From an archaeon (lineage in GTDB: Archaea; Asgardarchaeota; Hermodarchaeia; Hermodarchaeales; Hermodarchaeaceae), in the NCBI GenBank assembly GCA_016550395.1, contig JABXGY010000241.1, forward strand, positions 1 through 7,239: 7,239 nucleotides of DNA. Direction: 5' to 3'. Made by a program: the position numbers and the translations under genes. Positions 1 through 6,277 of the stretch are shown piece after piece; position 1 is the first letter of the stretch; the number at the start of each line of letters is the position of its first letter. The notes under the pieces were generated by a model. It was given only the letters and a program-made list of their open reading frames with translations. It did no database searches and had not been told where the DNA came from.

Positions 1-479
1 AAAACAACACTTGGATCATGGATCATAGACCGTGCGATAGATAGCTTCTGTTTCAATCCTGTTGAAAATGTAGCAGGAGAATGATCGCCGCGGTCTTTGA
101 GTTCGAGAAATTCTAAAAGTTGTTCAATTCGGTCATGGAGTTTCTCTTCTGGGACATCATAAAGTCGTCCAAAGTACTCAAGGTTCTTATATGCTGAAAG
201 CCGGTCATAGTGGGTATTAGCTCCATCTTCTGGAAGGAGCCCGGTAATTGATCGTACGCTAACAGGATCATTCTGGACATCATGTCCTTCAACTTGAATA
301 GTGCCTTTGGTTGGTGCTAAGAGGGTAGCTGCAATTTTTACAGTTGTAGACTTACCCGCTGCATTAGGTCCTAAAAATCCAAAGACCTCTCCTCGTCTGA
401 CATCTAACGAAACGTTATCAACCGCTGTGATCTTTTCGAATTTCTTAGTTAGGTCTGAAATTTCAATTGATTCAGGCAA
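1..479 (-). CDS. ABC transporter ATP-binding protein, ABC-2/CcmA type (N-terminal part, runs off left edge)
   Basis: This is the nucleotide-binding subunit of an ABC transporter, which hydrolyses ATP on the cytoplasmic face of the membrane to drive a partner permease. Only the first 159 residues are in the window. The Walker A loop is at residues 37-45 (GPNAAGKST). The Q-loop region at about 78-104 reads GLLPED, with Glu where Gln is common, followed by a RLSAYKNLEYFG stretch typical of the ABC-2/CcmA/DrrA-like group. The signature motif at 138-144 is FSTGLKQ, followed by KLSIARSMIHDP. Walker B, D-loop and H-loop lie beyond the edge; the family is usually about 230-330 residues. The start is TTG, the only start codon after an in-frame TAA, and it has GGAGG seven bases upstream. 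The Walker A has Ala where GPNGAGKST is nearly universal. The cargo is unknown; a membrane-spanning ABC-2 partner may follow downstream, outside the window. The gene is divergent from the FtsX-type permease. Confidence 0.93.
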   Translation of the reverse strand, partial: MPESIEISDLTKKFEKITAVDNVSLDVRRGEVFGFLGPNAAGKSTTVKIAATLLAPTKGTIQVEGHDVQNDPVSVRSITGLLPEDGANTHYDRLSAYKNLEYFGRLYDVPEEKLHDRIEQLLEFLELKDRGDHSPATFSTGLKQKLSIARSMIHDPSVV

Positions 480-486
480 GATGAGT

Positions 487-491
487 CCTCC
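487..491 (-). promoter_or_regulatory. Ribosome binding site GGAGG for the divergent ABC ATPase
   Basis: GGAGG on the minus strand sits seven bases before the TTG at 479-477. It decides the start, because no ATG lies in frame between the upstream in-frame stop and the Walker A loop. Confidence 0.75.
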
Positions 492-499
492 ATCGCAAT

Positions 500-511
500 A
501 AGACCGGTCTT
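500..511. promoter_or_regulatory. Perfect 12-bp palindrome, candidate operator
   Basis: AAGACCGGTCTT is a perfect inverted repeat with no spacer. It lies just upstream of the ribosome binding site of the minus-strand ABC ATPase and about 17-34 bases downstream of a TATA-like box on that strand. That is where transcription would start, so a bound dimeric regulator could block it. No regulator gene is in the window. The role as operator is inference; the palindrome itself is seen directly. Confidence 0.4.
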
Positions 512-527
512 CTTAAGGAAGTTTTGG

Positions 528-534
528 TTATAAA
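528..534 (-). promoter_or_regulatory. TATA-like box for the divergent ABC ATPase
   Basis: The minus strand reads TTTATAA here. Counting the usual archaeal distance of about 25 bases from the TATA centre puts the transcription start near 504-507, inside the palindrome at 500-511, and gives a leader of about 26 bases. The upstream purine-rich BRE element is not convincing, so this is a plausible but unproven call. Confidence 0.33.
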
Positions 535-551
535 CAAACAAGGTTACTAAG

Positions 552-579
552 AATATTTTTATCATTTCCAAAATATTTT
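552..579. repeat. Two AATATTTT copies exactly 20 bp apart in the divergent intergenic region
   Basis: AATATTTT occurs at 552-559 and again at 572-579, a spacing of two helical turns. The second copy is part of a 10-bp palindrome, AAAATATTTT, at 570-579. Phased A/T tracts of this kind can bend DNA or bind chromatin or regulatory proteins, but chance in an A/T-rich intergenic stretch is possible. Confidence 0.3.
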
Positions 580-608
580 AGAGGTTTCAAGCTTTGTCGT
601 GCAATTAG

Positions 609-635
609 AGAATATAGTTTAGTGTTAATTAAAAG
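609..635 (+). promoter_or_regulatory. Candidate promoter region for the FtsX-type permease
   Basis: Two A/T-rich TATA-like stretches, AATATAGTTT at 611-620 and TTAATTAAAA at 625-634, lie about 70-90 bases before the TTG start at 703. Either would give a leader of roughly 45-65 bases. I cannot choose between them, and no convincing BRE or bacterial -35/-10 pair is visible. AACTAT is repeated at 641 and 651, ten bases apart, near the expected transcription start. Confidence 0.22.
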
Positions 636-684
636 GACCTAACTATCTCAAACTATGTTATCGAAAAAACACCCCGGTAGCTAG

Positions 685-691
685 AAAGGAG
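685..691 (+). promoter_or_regulatory. Ribosome binding site AAAGGAG for the FtsX-type permease
   Basis: AAAGGAG ends 11 bases before the TTG at 703. A second partial match, AGAGGT at 695-700, is only two bases from the start. An in-frame TAG at 682-684 leaves TTG-703 as the first possible start, and the first in-frame ATG (residue 60) falls inside the first membrane helix, so the TTG is strongly preferred. Confidence 0.55.
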
Positions 692-702
692 CACAGAGGT
701 TA

Positions 703-3687
703 TTGGCAAATAATTCCAGAACAGCTGACCAATTGCCTAATAGCGAGGAGTTAAGTGAAAATATTTCTTCAAGAGTCCCACAACAAAGTGCTTTTGGTAG
801 TCGCCTTTATGTAATTAGATATGTATCTCATGGAATTCGTCGTCATAAACGCCGTTCTATCAGTTTGTTAATTGGTGTCATGATTGGTGTTGCTCTCGTT
901 AGCTCTGTCTTTGTATGGACTGAAACCGGGGCACGTGTTGCCATCGACGACTATTTTGCCAGTATGCCCTTTCACTATTATTGCATACAACGTGCTAATC
1001 CGCCTAATGATGATCCTCGAGCAATTTTCCCAGTAAAAGAATTCGTAGATACTCAAGTAACGACACAGGCGTCTAATATTGTATATAGTTCATATGCCTT
1101 GATTGAAATAAATCAGCGGAATCCCGATGACATGTATCTCCCGTACCCCTATTTGAGGGGTATTAAGGATTGCCAAGTCATCTTCACTGATAACAATTTT
1201 CTAGAACGTGCTGAACGGTCTTTTCGGATAATTGAAGGACAATTTCGAGTGTCCCCGGGATCTGTTCTTCTTAGTCAACGTGTGATTGACGATTTGGATC
1301 GAGTAATGGGATTGCAGGTTTCGGTGGGAAGCGTAATTGATGTGTCGATTGCACGCAATTATCGGTCAATTAACAATATTGGTTCTATTGATGGTTACAA
1401 TATCAACGGATTACGTGTTGCTGGAATATATGAAGCCATAGTTGGTTTAGAGCCGATTTTTGACGCTTTTCCATTAGAAATCCGTAACAACTGGGGCAGT
1501 TATCGTGGGGAAGAACCTGTCTTCGGTTGGTTTGATAGTATTATCATCTCCAATAATGCACTTAGCGCTGACATCTATGAACAAATATCGCTACAAGTTA
1601 TGTTTCCTCGATTACTGGTAGAAGTTAATGCAGCTCCTCTATATTTTATGCCAATGGAAGAAATAATTGCGATTTTAGAACGTTTATTCACAGACATACA
1701 ATTACATCACAACGTTAACATTGGTGGTCGTGATCAACTCCTCTTTTTACAATATTACATAACATCATTCTATGAAAGGCAAACAATGATAATCATACTT
1801 TTACCCATGATAATCTTATCCATCCTTTTGACAACCTTTACTACGTCGCTTTTTCTTTCGAATCGTCGCGCAGAATTGGCAATTTTACGGTCTCGTGGAG
1901 CAAGTTATCAACAACTCTACTCCATTCTCATGTTCGAATTTCTTCTTCTCGCTATCATTGCTGTTGTATTTGGAGGCTTCCTCGGCATATTACTCGGTTG
2001 TATGATTCCCTCTGCCTCTGCGTTTCTATTGTTTGATTTATCTCTTTTTATGCATCATCTTAGCTTAACTTCAATCAATCTAATGACCTGGGTTATTGCA
2101 GGATTTGCATGTATTTTACCCGCAGCAGTTTACACGTTGATAAATACACGATCCTTTCTGAAATCGGAACTATATTCAGAGCTTCAAGAAAATAATTCTC
2201 GTTGGAAAAGAAGTCCAAGACTACAAATAGCATATGCAGTTGGTATCATAGCAATCTCTTTGCCGTTATTTTATGCGGTTGTGACAATCCCCTTTTCTGT
2301 GGAAATCGCTCTCCTCTTCTTTCTTCTCATCGTTGGATTTTGGATACTCCTAGCTGATGCTATTGCTCGAATAATTCGACCAGGGATGGCGGGTGTTTCG
2401 AAATTATTTACCCCAATCATTGGCCAAAAAAGCCAAATCTTTGCGAAGGGCGTAAGAATACGCCGAACTCGTGTGGTCCCCTTACTGATGATTTTACTTC
2501 TAACTTTCTCAATAACGATTTTTTCAGCTGTCGAAGCACAAACTTATCACACTCATCTTAACCAACAAATTAGTTACTATGTAGGCGGCGACATTCGCAT
2601 CTTCTCTAGCCCGGTTCCAGCCACACAAGTAAATCAAATCGCCTCTCTTTCCTCAATCGATACTGCTACAGCTTTTATAGAGCTCCCTGTTGAAGTTGGA
2701 CAATCAGATTTTCGGCTTCTTGGTGTAGATCCTTCAGCGTATGCACAGGTAGGAAACTGGGACGAATCAAGCATGGTAGGTGAAAGCTATCAAACGGTTC
2801 TTGCTCGATTGGATGCAAACACAAATGGAATTATCTTACCTGAGCACCTCGCCTTACGTTATAATAAAAGAGTTGGTCAAACCATCAACCTTCGCGTATA
2901 CGATCAATATACCTTTGAAATCGAAGGAAAGAATTTCGATATTGTCGGAATTATTCGAACAGCTCCCGGGTTAGGTTACGCGAATCCATCCGATCCCCAT
3001 GCTTCGGTGTCACCAAATCCTGGGTTCGGGTTCCAAATGGACGATTCCTTTGCTTTGTGTCATCAACATTATATGCTTGTAGAAATTCCTTCTCGCTGGC
3101 CTTATGCCTCTGTGGATTCAACCCAGTTTTTCCTTGCTAATATTAACCCATCTTCCGATATTGAAACAGCTCAAAATGCGGTAGAGTCCATAAACTTCGT
3201 TTATACCACTTGGTCACCGTATACATTTGATCTAGCCAGTGTCTACACTGAAGGTTACCTGTTTTCCCAAGGAATCATTAGCCTCCTTTCGGTAGGATTC
3301 CTTGCATCTCTAGCAATAAGTATTGTTGCACTCACGGTTTTTGTAAGCACTATTGTATCACAACGGAAAACAGAATTTGCTATCATGCGTGCTCTTGGAG
3401 GGACGCGTCGCGATATCACGGTAATAGTCCTGGTAGAGTTTGTAAGCCTTATTATGCTAGCATTTCTCTTTAGCTTAATAGTCGGTAGCGCATTCTCCTG
3501 GATTCTCATGTTTGTTATAATCAGACTCTTCCCTCAACCTTTCATTGTTCCTTTCACAATCATCTATCCCCTCAGTCTCTTGCTTTCAGTATTAGGGTTA
3601 GTCACCCTGGGATTATTAACAGGGGCTTATCTCCCAGCCCGACGGGCAGGACAAGTTCAAGTTAATATTCTTCTTCGCAACCTTTAG
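703..3687 (+). CDS. FtsX/MacB/LolE-family ABC transporter permease, duplicated, about ten membrane helices
   Basis: This is an integral membrane permease of 994 residues. Hydrophobic segments are near 53-73, 361-386, 410-432, 457-481, 508-528, 533-552, 591-611, 856-884, 905-936 and 950-975. Two large extracytoplasmic domains lie at about 74-360 and 612-855. The protein is an internal duplication: RRHKRRSISLL before helix 1 matches RIRRTRVVPLL before helix 7, and the FtsX coupling motif appears twice, as RRAELAILRSRGAS (388-401) and RKTEFAIMRALGGT (888-901). It ends with the family hallmark LPARRAGQ (977-984). Known relatives (MacB, LolC/E, FtsX) do not carry substrate through the membrane; they transmit ATPase-driven movement to extracytoplasmic domains for export, lipoprotein extraction or peptidase activation. 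A separate MacB/LolD-like ATPase is needed and is not fused here. The start is TTG, with a Ser/Asn-rich cytoplasmic tail of about 50 residues before helix 1. The substrate is unknown. Confidence 0.9.
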   Translation: MANNSRTADQLPNSEELSENISSRVPQQSAFGSRLYVIRYVSHGIRRHKRRSISLLIGVMIGVALVSSVFVWTETGARVAIDDYFASMPFHYYCIQRANPPNDDPRAIFPVKEFVDTQVTTQASNIVYSSYALIEINQRNPDDMYLPYPYLRGIKDCQVIFTDNNFLERAERSFRIIEGQFRVSPGSVLLSQRVIDDLDRVMGLQVSVGSVIDVSIARNYRSINNIGSIDGYNINGLRVAGIYEAIVGLEPIFDAFPLEIRNNWGSYRGEEPVFGWFDSIIISNNALSADIYEQISLQVMFPRLLVEVNAAPLYFMPMEEIIAILERLFTDIQLHHNVNIGGRDQLLFLQYYITSFYERQTMIIILLPMIILSILLTTFTTSLFLSNRRAELAILRSRGASYQQLYSILMFEFLLLAIIAVVFGGFLGILLGCMIPSASAFLLFDLSLFMHHLSLTSINLMTWVIAGFACILPAAVYTLINTRSFLKSELYSELQENNSRWKRSPRLQIAYAVGIIAISLPLFYAVVTIPFSVEIALLFFLLIVGFWILLADAIARIIRPGMAGVSKLFTPIIGQKSQIFAKGVRIRRTRVVPLLMILLLTFSITIFSAVEAQTYHTHLNQQISYYVGGDIRIFSSPVPATQVNQIASLSSIDTATAFIELPVEVGQSDFRLLGVDPSAYAQVGNWDESSMVGESYQTVLARLDANTNGIILPEHLALRYNKRVGQTINLRVYDQYTFEIEGKNFDIVGIIRTAPGLGYANPSDPHASVSPNPGFGFQMDDSFALCHQHYMLVEIPSRWPYASVDSTQFFLANINPSSDIETAQNAVESINFVYTTWSPYTFDLASVYTEGYLFSQGIISLLSVGFLASLAISIVALTVFVSTIVSQRKTEFAIMRALGGTRRDITVIVLVEFVSLIMLAFLFSLIVGSAFSWILMFVIIRLFPQPFIVPFTIIYPLSLLLSVLGLVTLGLLTGAYLPARRAGQVQVNILLRNL

Positions 3688-3790
3688 TCAACACAATAAA
3701 TACGAGCAGATAATTCCTTGCTAGTTAATTGAAAAGTGCGAAGACTTAAGGCAAAAGCTGGTAGATACCTCAAAGATTTGGTGGGTCCCG
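3688..3790. other. Intergenic region before the acyl-CoA dehydratase cluster, probably with its promoter
   Basis: This 103-bp gap is much longer than the 11-16 bp gaps inside the cluster that follows, which suggests that a new transcript starts here. A/T-rich stretches AATAAATA (3695-3702) and AGTTAATTG (3723-3731) are possible TATA boxes, neither with a clear BRE. No T-run or hairpin strong enough to call a terminator for the permease is visible. GGTG at 3780-3783, seven bases before the ATG at 3791, is a weak ribosome binding match. Confidence 0.3.
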
Positions 3791-5014
3791 ATGAGCGATA
3801 CTCTAAGTTATGATACACTCGTTGCCGAAAGACACCAATATCTACAACCTCTCATTGCAGCAGAGGATCATATTATTGGGTATATCTACCCGCATACCCC
3901 TCTTGAGCTATTCTTCGCTCATCAACTAATCCCCACACTACTATGGGCTGAACCCAAGATTCCAGGTGCCTACGAAGCAAGTCTTCAAACATTTTGCTGT
4001 GCGTATTCACGTAACCTTTTCAGCCAACGAGCCAAGAATCAATTAACCAATCTAACAGCAATAGTCTTTCCGGGTGGCACCTGTGACTCATTGCAGAATC
4101 TTGGAGATGTTTGGCAGGCACGATTTCCCGAAGATACCCTGCTTCGTCTGACATACCCAGTAGCACAAGACGAAGCAGCATTGACCTATTTGACTGAAGA
4201 GCTCCAGAACTTAAGCAACTATATCGAAGTAACATTGGGTCACAAATTTTCGGTGGAAAAATACAATGAAGCTGTTGCTCTCATAGCTGAATTCCGTGCC
4301 GCCACCCAATTTATTACTGCAGCTCGTTTAATCAAACCCGAATGTCTCTCATACACTAAATACACCAAATTAATCCGTCAATTTCTAACGGTTCCCGGTC
4401 CTCAAGCTTTACAATTAATTGAACAAACCGCGATTGAAGTTCAAAGTGAATTACGGCAGGAACAACTTATTCCTTCAGTTGAAGCACTTCGATACGGTTT
4501 ATTACAAAACACCTTTGATGACCTCACAATTCCGCTCAGTAAACAAGGTCCCCGTATTATGGTGATAGGTGGAATGATTGACCCAGAGGGGATTGCTGTG
4601 CTATTTGAAAACGCGAAAACAAGCGCTGATATTGAATCCGTTGAAATAGTAATGGATCTTCTGTCGTTTACTTATCGAACGGTCTTCACTTCTTCACCAA
4701 GCCTTCAGGGAAATCCCTTTCAAGAACTTGCCCAAAGCATTCTTTCTGCCCCTGCTGAACCTACTCAGGAAGGATTACCCAATAGATTGCAGTTCCTACG
4801 ACATGTCTTTGACCAATTCAAAATCGATGGATTAATTATATGCGAGCAATCATTTTGTGATCCAGACCAGTTTGAAGTGCCTGACATGCTAAAACTCGCT
4901 GAGAAGAAGAAGATTTTCACTGTTCGCTTACCATTGGATCCTGAATTTTCTGATCAAGCTCGTATCGAAGGACGGTTACAAAGTTTTCTTGAAACCTTGA
5001 CTGCAAGACGATAA
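3791..5014 (+). CDS. 2-hydroxyacyl-CoA dehydratase/benzoyl-CoA reductase family, smaller-type (HgdB/BcrC-like) subunit
   Basis: This is one of two [4Fe-4S] subunits of a cytoplasmic heterodimeric enzyme of the HGD-D family. Members either remove water from a 2-hydroxyacyl-CoA through a ketyl radical or reduce an aromatic ring CoA ester. Its 407 residues fit the family size. Candidate cluster ligands sit in family positions: Cys69 or Cys70 in TFCCAYSR, Cys98 in FPGGTCDS, and Cys356 in SFCDPDQF. The second alpha/beta domain begins at about 254 with PRIMVIGGMIDPEG, where the family has a similar strand-loop motif. The family's usual acidic DDLCTGSR-like segment appears as MDLLSFTYR (288-296), a noticeable departure. 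An extra Cys351 is five residues before Cys356. It is followed after 16 bases by the partner subunit and then by the activator. Assignment to the HgdB/BcrC side rests on motif resemblance and gene order. The substrate is not predictable; benzoyl-CoA reductase is possible. Confidence 0.85.
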   Translation: MSDTLSYDTLVAERHQYLQPLIAAEDHIIGYIYPHTPLELFFAHQLIPTLLWAEPKIPGAYEASLQTFCCAYSRNLFSQRAKNQLTNLTAIVFPGGTCDSLQNLGDVWQARFPEDTLLRLTYPVAQDEAALTYLTEELQNLSNYIEVTLGHKFSVEKYNEAVALIAEFRAATQFITAARLIKPECLSYTKYTKLIRQFLTVPGPQALQLIEQTAIEVQSELRQEQLIPSVEALRYGLLQNTFDDLTIPLSKQGPRIMVIGGMIDPEGIAVLFENAKTSADIESVEIVMDLLSFTYRTVFTSSPSLQGNPFQELAQSILSAPAEPTQEGLPNRLQFLRHVFDQFKIDGLIICEQSFCDPDQFEVPDMLKLAEKKKIFTVRLPLDPEFSDQARIEGRLQSFLETLTARR

Positions 5015-5030
5015 GGAATGGTGTGAAAGA

Positions 5031-6266
5031 ATGTCTCCTGAAACTTCTCCAGCTCCTTCCGAGGAAAGAGAAAAAGCCTATCGAAAGCTCTACACCAGTA
5101 AGCTTCTTCGTGAAACCATGACCCTCCATATCTTAAGTACCAAGACTGCCTCTCAAGAAGGACGTCTAGTGTGGGTAACATCCGGATTCCCTGTTGAAAT
5201 ACCCGTTGCCTTCAACACTGTTGCTGCCTATCCAGAACAATACGGTGCCATTGTTGGATCAGAAAAATGCGGACCACTTCTTTGTGGGTTTGCTGAAGAA
5301 CTTGGCTTCTCCCAAGAACTCTGTTCTTATGCTCGCTCTAGCATTGGCTCCGTTCAACAACCAGAACAAAGCCCACTCACTGGACTCCCAAAACCCCAAG
5401 CGCTTCTTGCCTGCAACAATATTTGTGGAACCGTGCTTCCATGGTATGAAGCCGTATCTGAAATGACTGGTGCTCCTGTGTATCTTGTTGATACACCACC
5501 CCTTGAAGGTGAACAACCTCCTCACCATCTAGCCTATGTAAAATCCAATCTCAACGGGTTAATCGAATTCATGAGTCAAACCTTTAACCACGAATACGAT
5601 GAAAAACAGCTCCTCCAAGTTGCTAAACTTTCAAATGATGCTGTCAATCTTTGGACAAAGGCATTGGAGGCTTGCAAGAACAAACCGTCACCCCTTAACT
5701 GCGCGGATCGTTTTATTTCCATGGCCCCTATCGTTTCCTTACGTGGAACCCAGCAAGCTATTAACTTCTATGAGACTTTTTTCGCAGAGGTAGAAGAACG
5801 AGTCAAGCAAGGCATCGGAGCCATTCGTGAAGAACGGGTAAGACTACTTTGGGATAACATCCCGCCCTGGTTCACCATCTACGACTTCTTCAACACACTC
5901 GCAAAACAAGGCGTTGTTTTCCCCGCCGATTCTTACACTCACGCTTGGTCAGCCGCTATCCCTCGTGGAGAAATAATAGAAAGCATCGCAAAGGTCTATA
6001 GTAATGTCTATCTCAATAAAGGTCTATCCGCCAAAATCGACAAGATGTGTTCACTCATTAAGGATTACGACCTCGATGGATTTGTCCTCTTCTCCGTTCG
6101 CTCCTGCAAACGCTATTCCATAGGACAAATGGTTACCAAAGAGGAAATCACACGTCGAACCGGAGTCCCAGGTGTCATTATCGAAGGTGATATGGTCGAT
6201 AGCCAACAATATAATGAAGCTCAAGCCAAAACCCGCATAGAAGCTCTCATAGAAATGATCGTGTAA
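5031..6266 (+). CDS. 2-hydroxyacyl-CoA dehydratase/benzoyl-CoA reductase family, HgdA/BcrB-like subunit
   Basis: This is the partner [4Fe-4S] subunit, 411 residues, with the clearest family signatures in the window. VTSGFPVEIPVAF (49-61) matches the N-terminal G-P-E-I segment. ELCSYARSSIGS (96-107) carries Cys98, and ACNNICGTVLPWYE (127-140) carries Cys128 and Cys132. LLWDNIPPWF (272-281) is a hallmark of the group. VLFSVRSCKRYSIGQ (352-366) carries Cys359, and GVPGVIIEGDMVD (378-390) is the hallmark C-terminal motif, ending in the usual RIEA helix. Cys98, one of Cys128/Cys132, and Cys359 are the likely cluster ligands. In the family, the alpha-type subunit's cluster contacts the substrate carbonyl in the active site between the subunits. 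The ATG has GGTG seven bases upstream, the same arrangement as the preceding gene. It is co-transcribed with its neighbours judging by gaps of 16 and 11 bases. Dehydratase and benzoyl-CoA reductase cannot be separated by eye. Confidence 0.9.
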   Translation: MSPETSPAPSEEREKAYRKLYTSKLLRETMTLHILSTKTASQEGRLVWVTSGFPVEIPVAFNTVAAYPEQYGAIVGSEKCGPLLCGFAEELGFSQELCSYARSSIGSVQQPEQSPLTGLPKPQALLACNNICGTVLPWYEAVSEMTGAPVYLVDTPPLEGEQPPHHLAYVKSNLNGLIEFMSQTFNHEYDEKQLLQVAKLSNDAVNLWTKALEACKNKPSPLNCADRFISMAPIVSLRGTQQAINFYETFFAEVEERVKQGIGAIREERVRLLWDNIPPWFTIYDFFNTLAKQGVVFPADSYTHAWSAAIPRGEIIESIAKVYSNVYLNKGLSAKIDKMCSLIKDYDLDGFVLFSVRSCKRYSIGQMVTKEEITRRTGVPGVIIEGDMVDSQQYNEAQAKTRIEALIEMIV

Positions 6267-6277
6267 GATGTGATGGT

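Noticed and set aside
301..501. Plus-strand open frame of 66 codons
   Set aside because: It is antisense to the ABC ATPase Walker A region, whose minus-strand reading shows clear motifs and a good ribosome binding site.
3255..3509. Minus-strand open frame of 84 codons
   Set aside because: It lies wholly antisense to the second FtsX coupling motif and membrane helices of the permease and shows no motif or ribosome binding site of its own.
3751..3770. Imperfect inverted repeat GGTA/TACC as a hairpin before the dehydratase cluster
   Set aside because: The loop would be only two bases and the stem four to five base pairs, too little for a terminator or riboswitch claim.
3688..3790. Possible riboswitch or small RNA in the 103-bp gap
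   Set aside because: No strong stems or conserved aptamer-like motifs are visible, and the region is short and A/T-rich.
4917..5181. Two minus-strand open frames across the junction of the dehydratase subunits
   Set aside because: Both are shadows of confidently recognised plus-strand genes and resemble no family I know.
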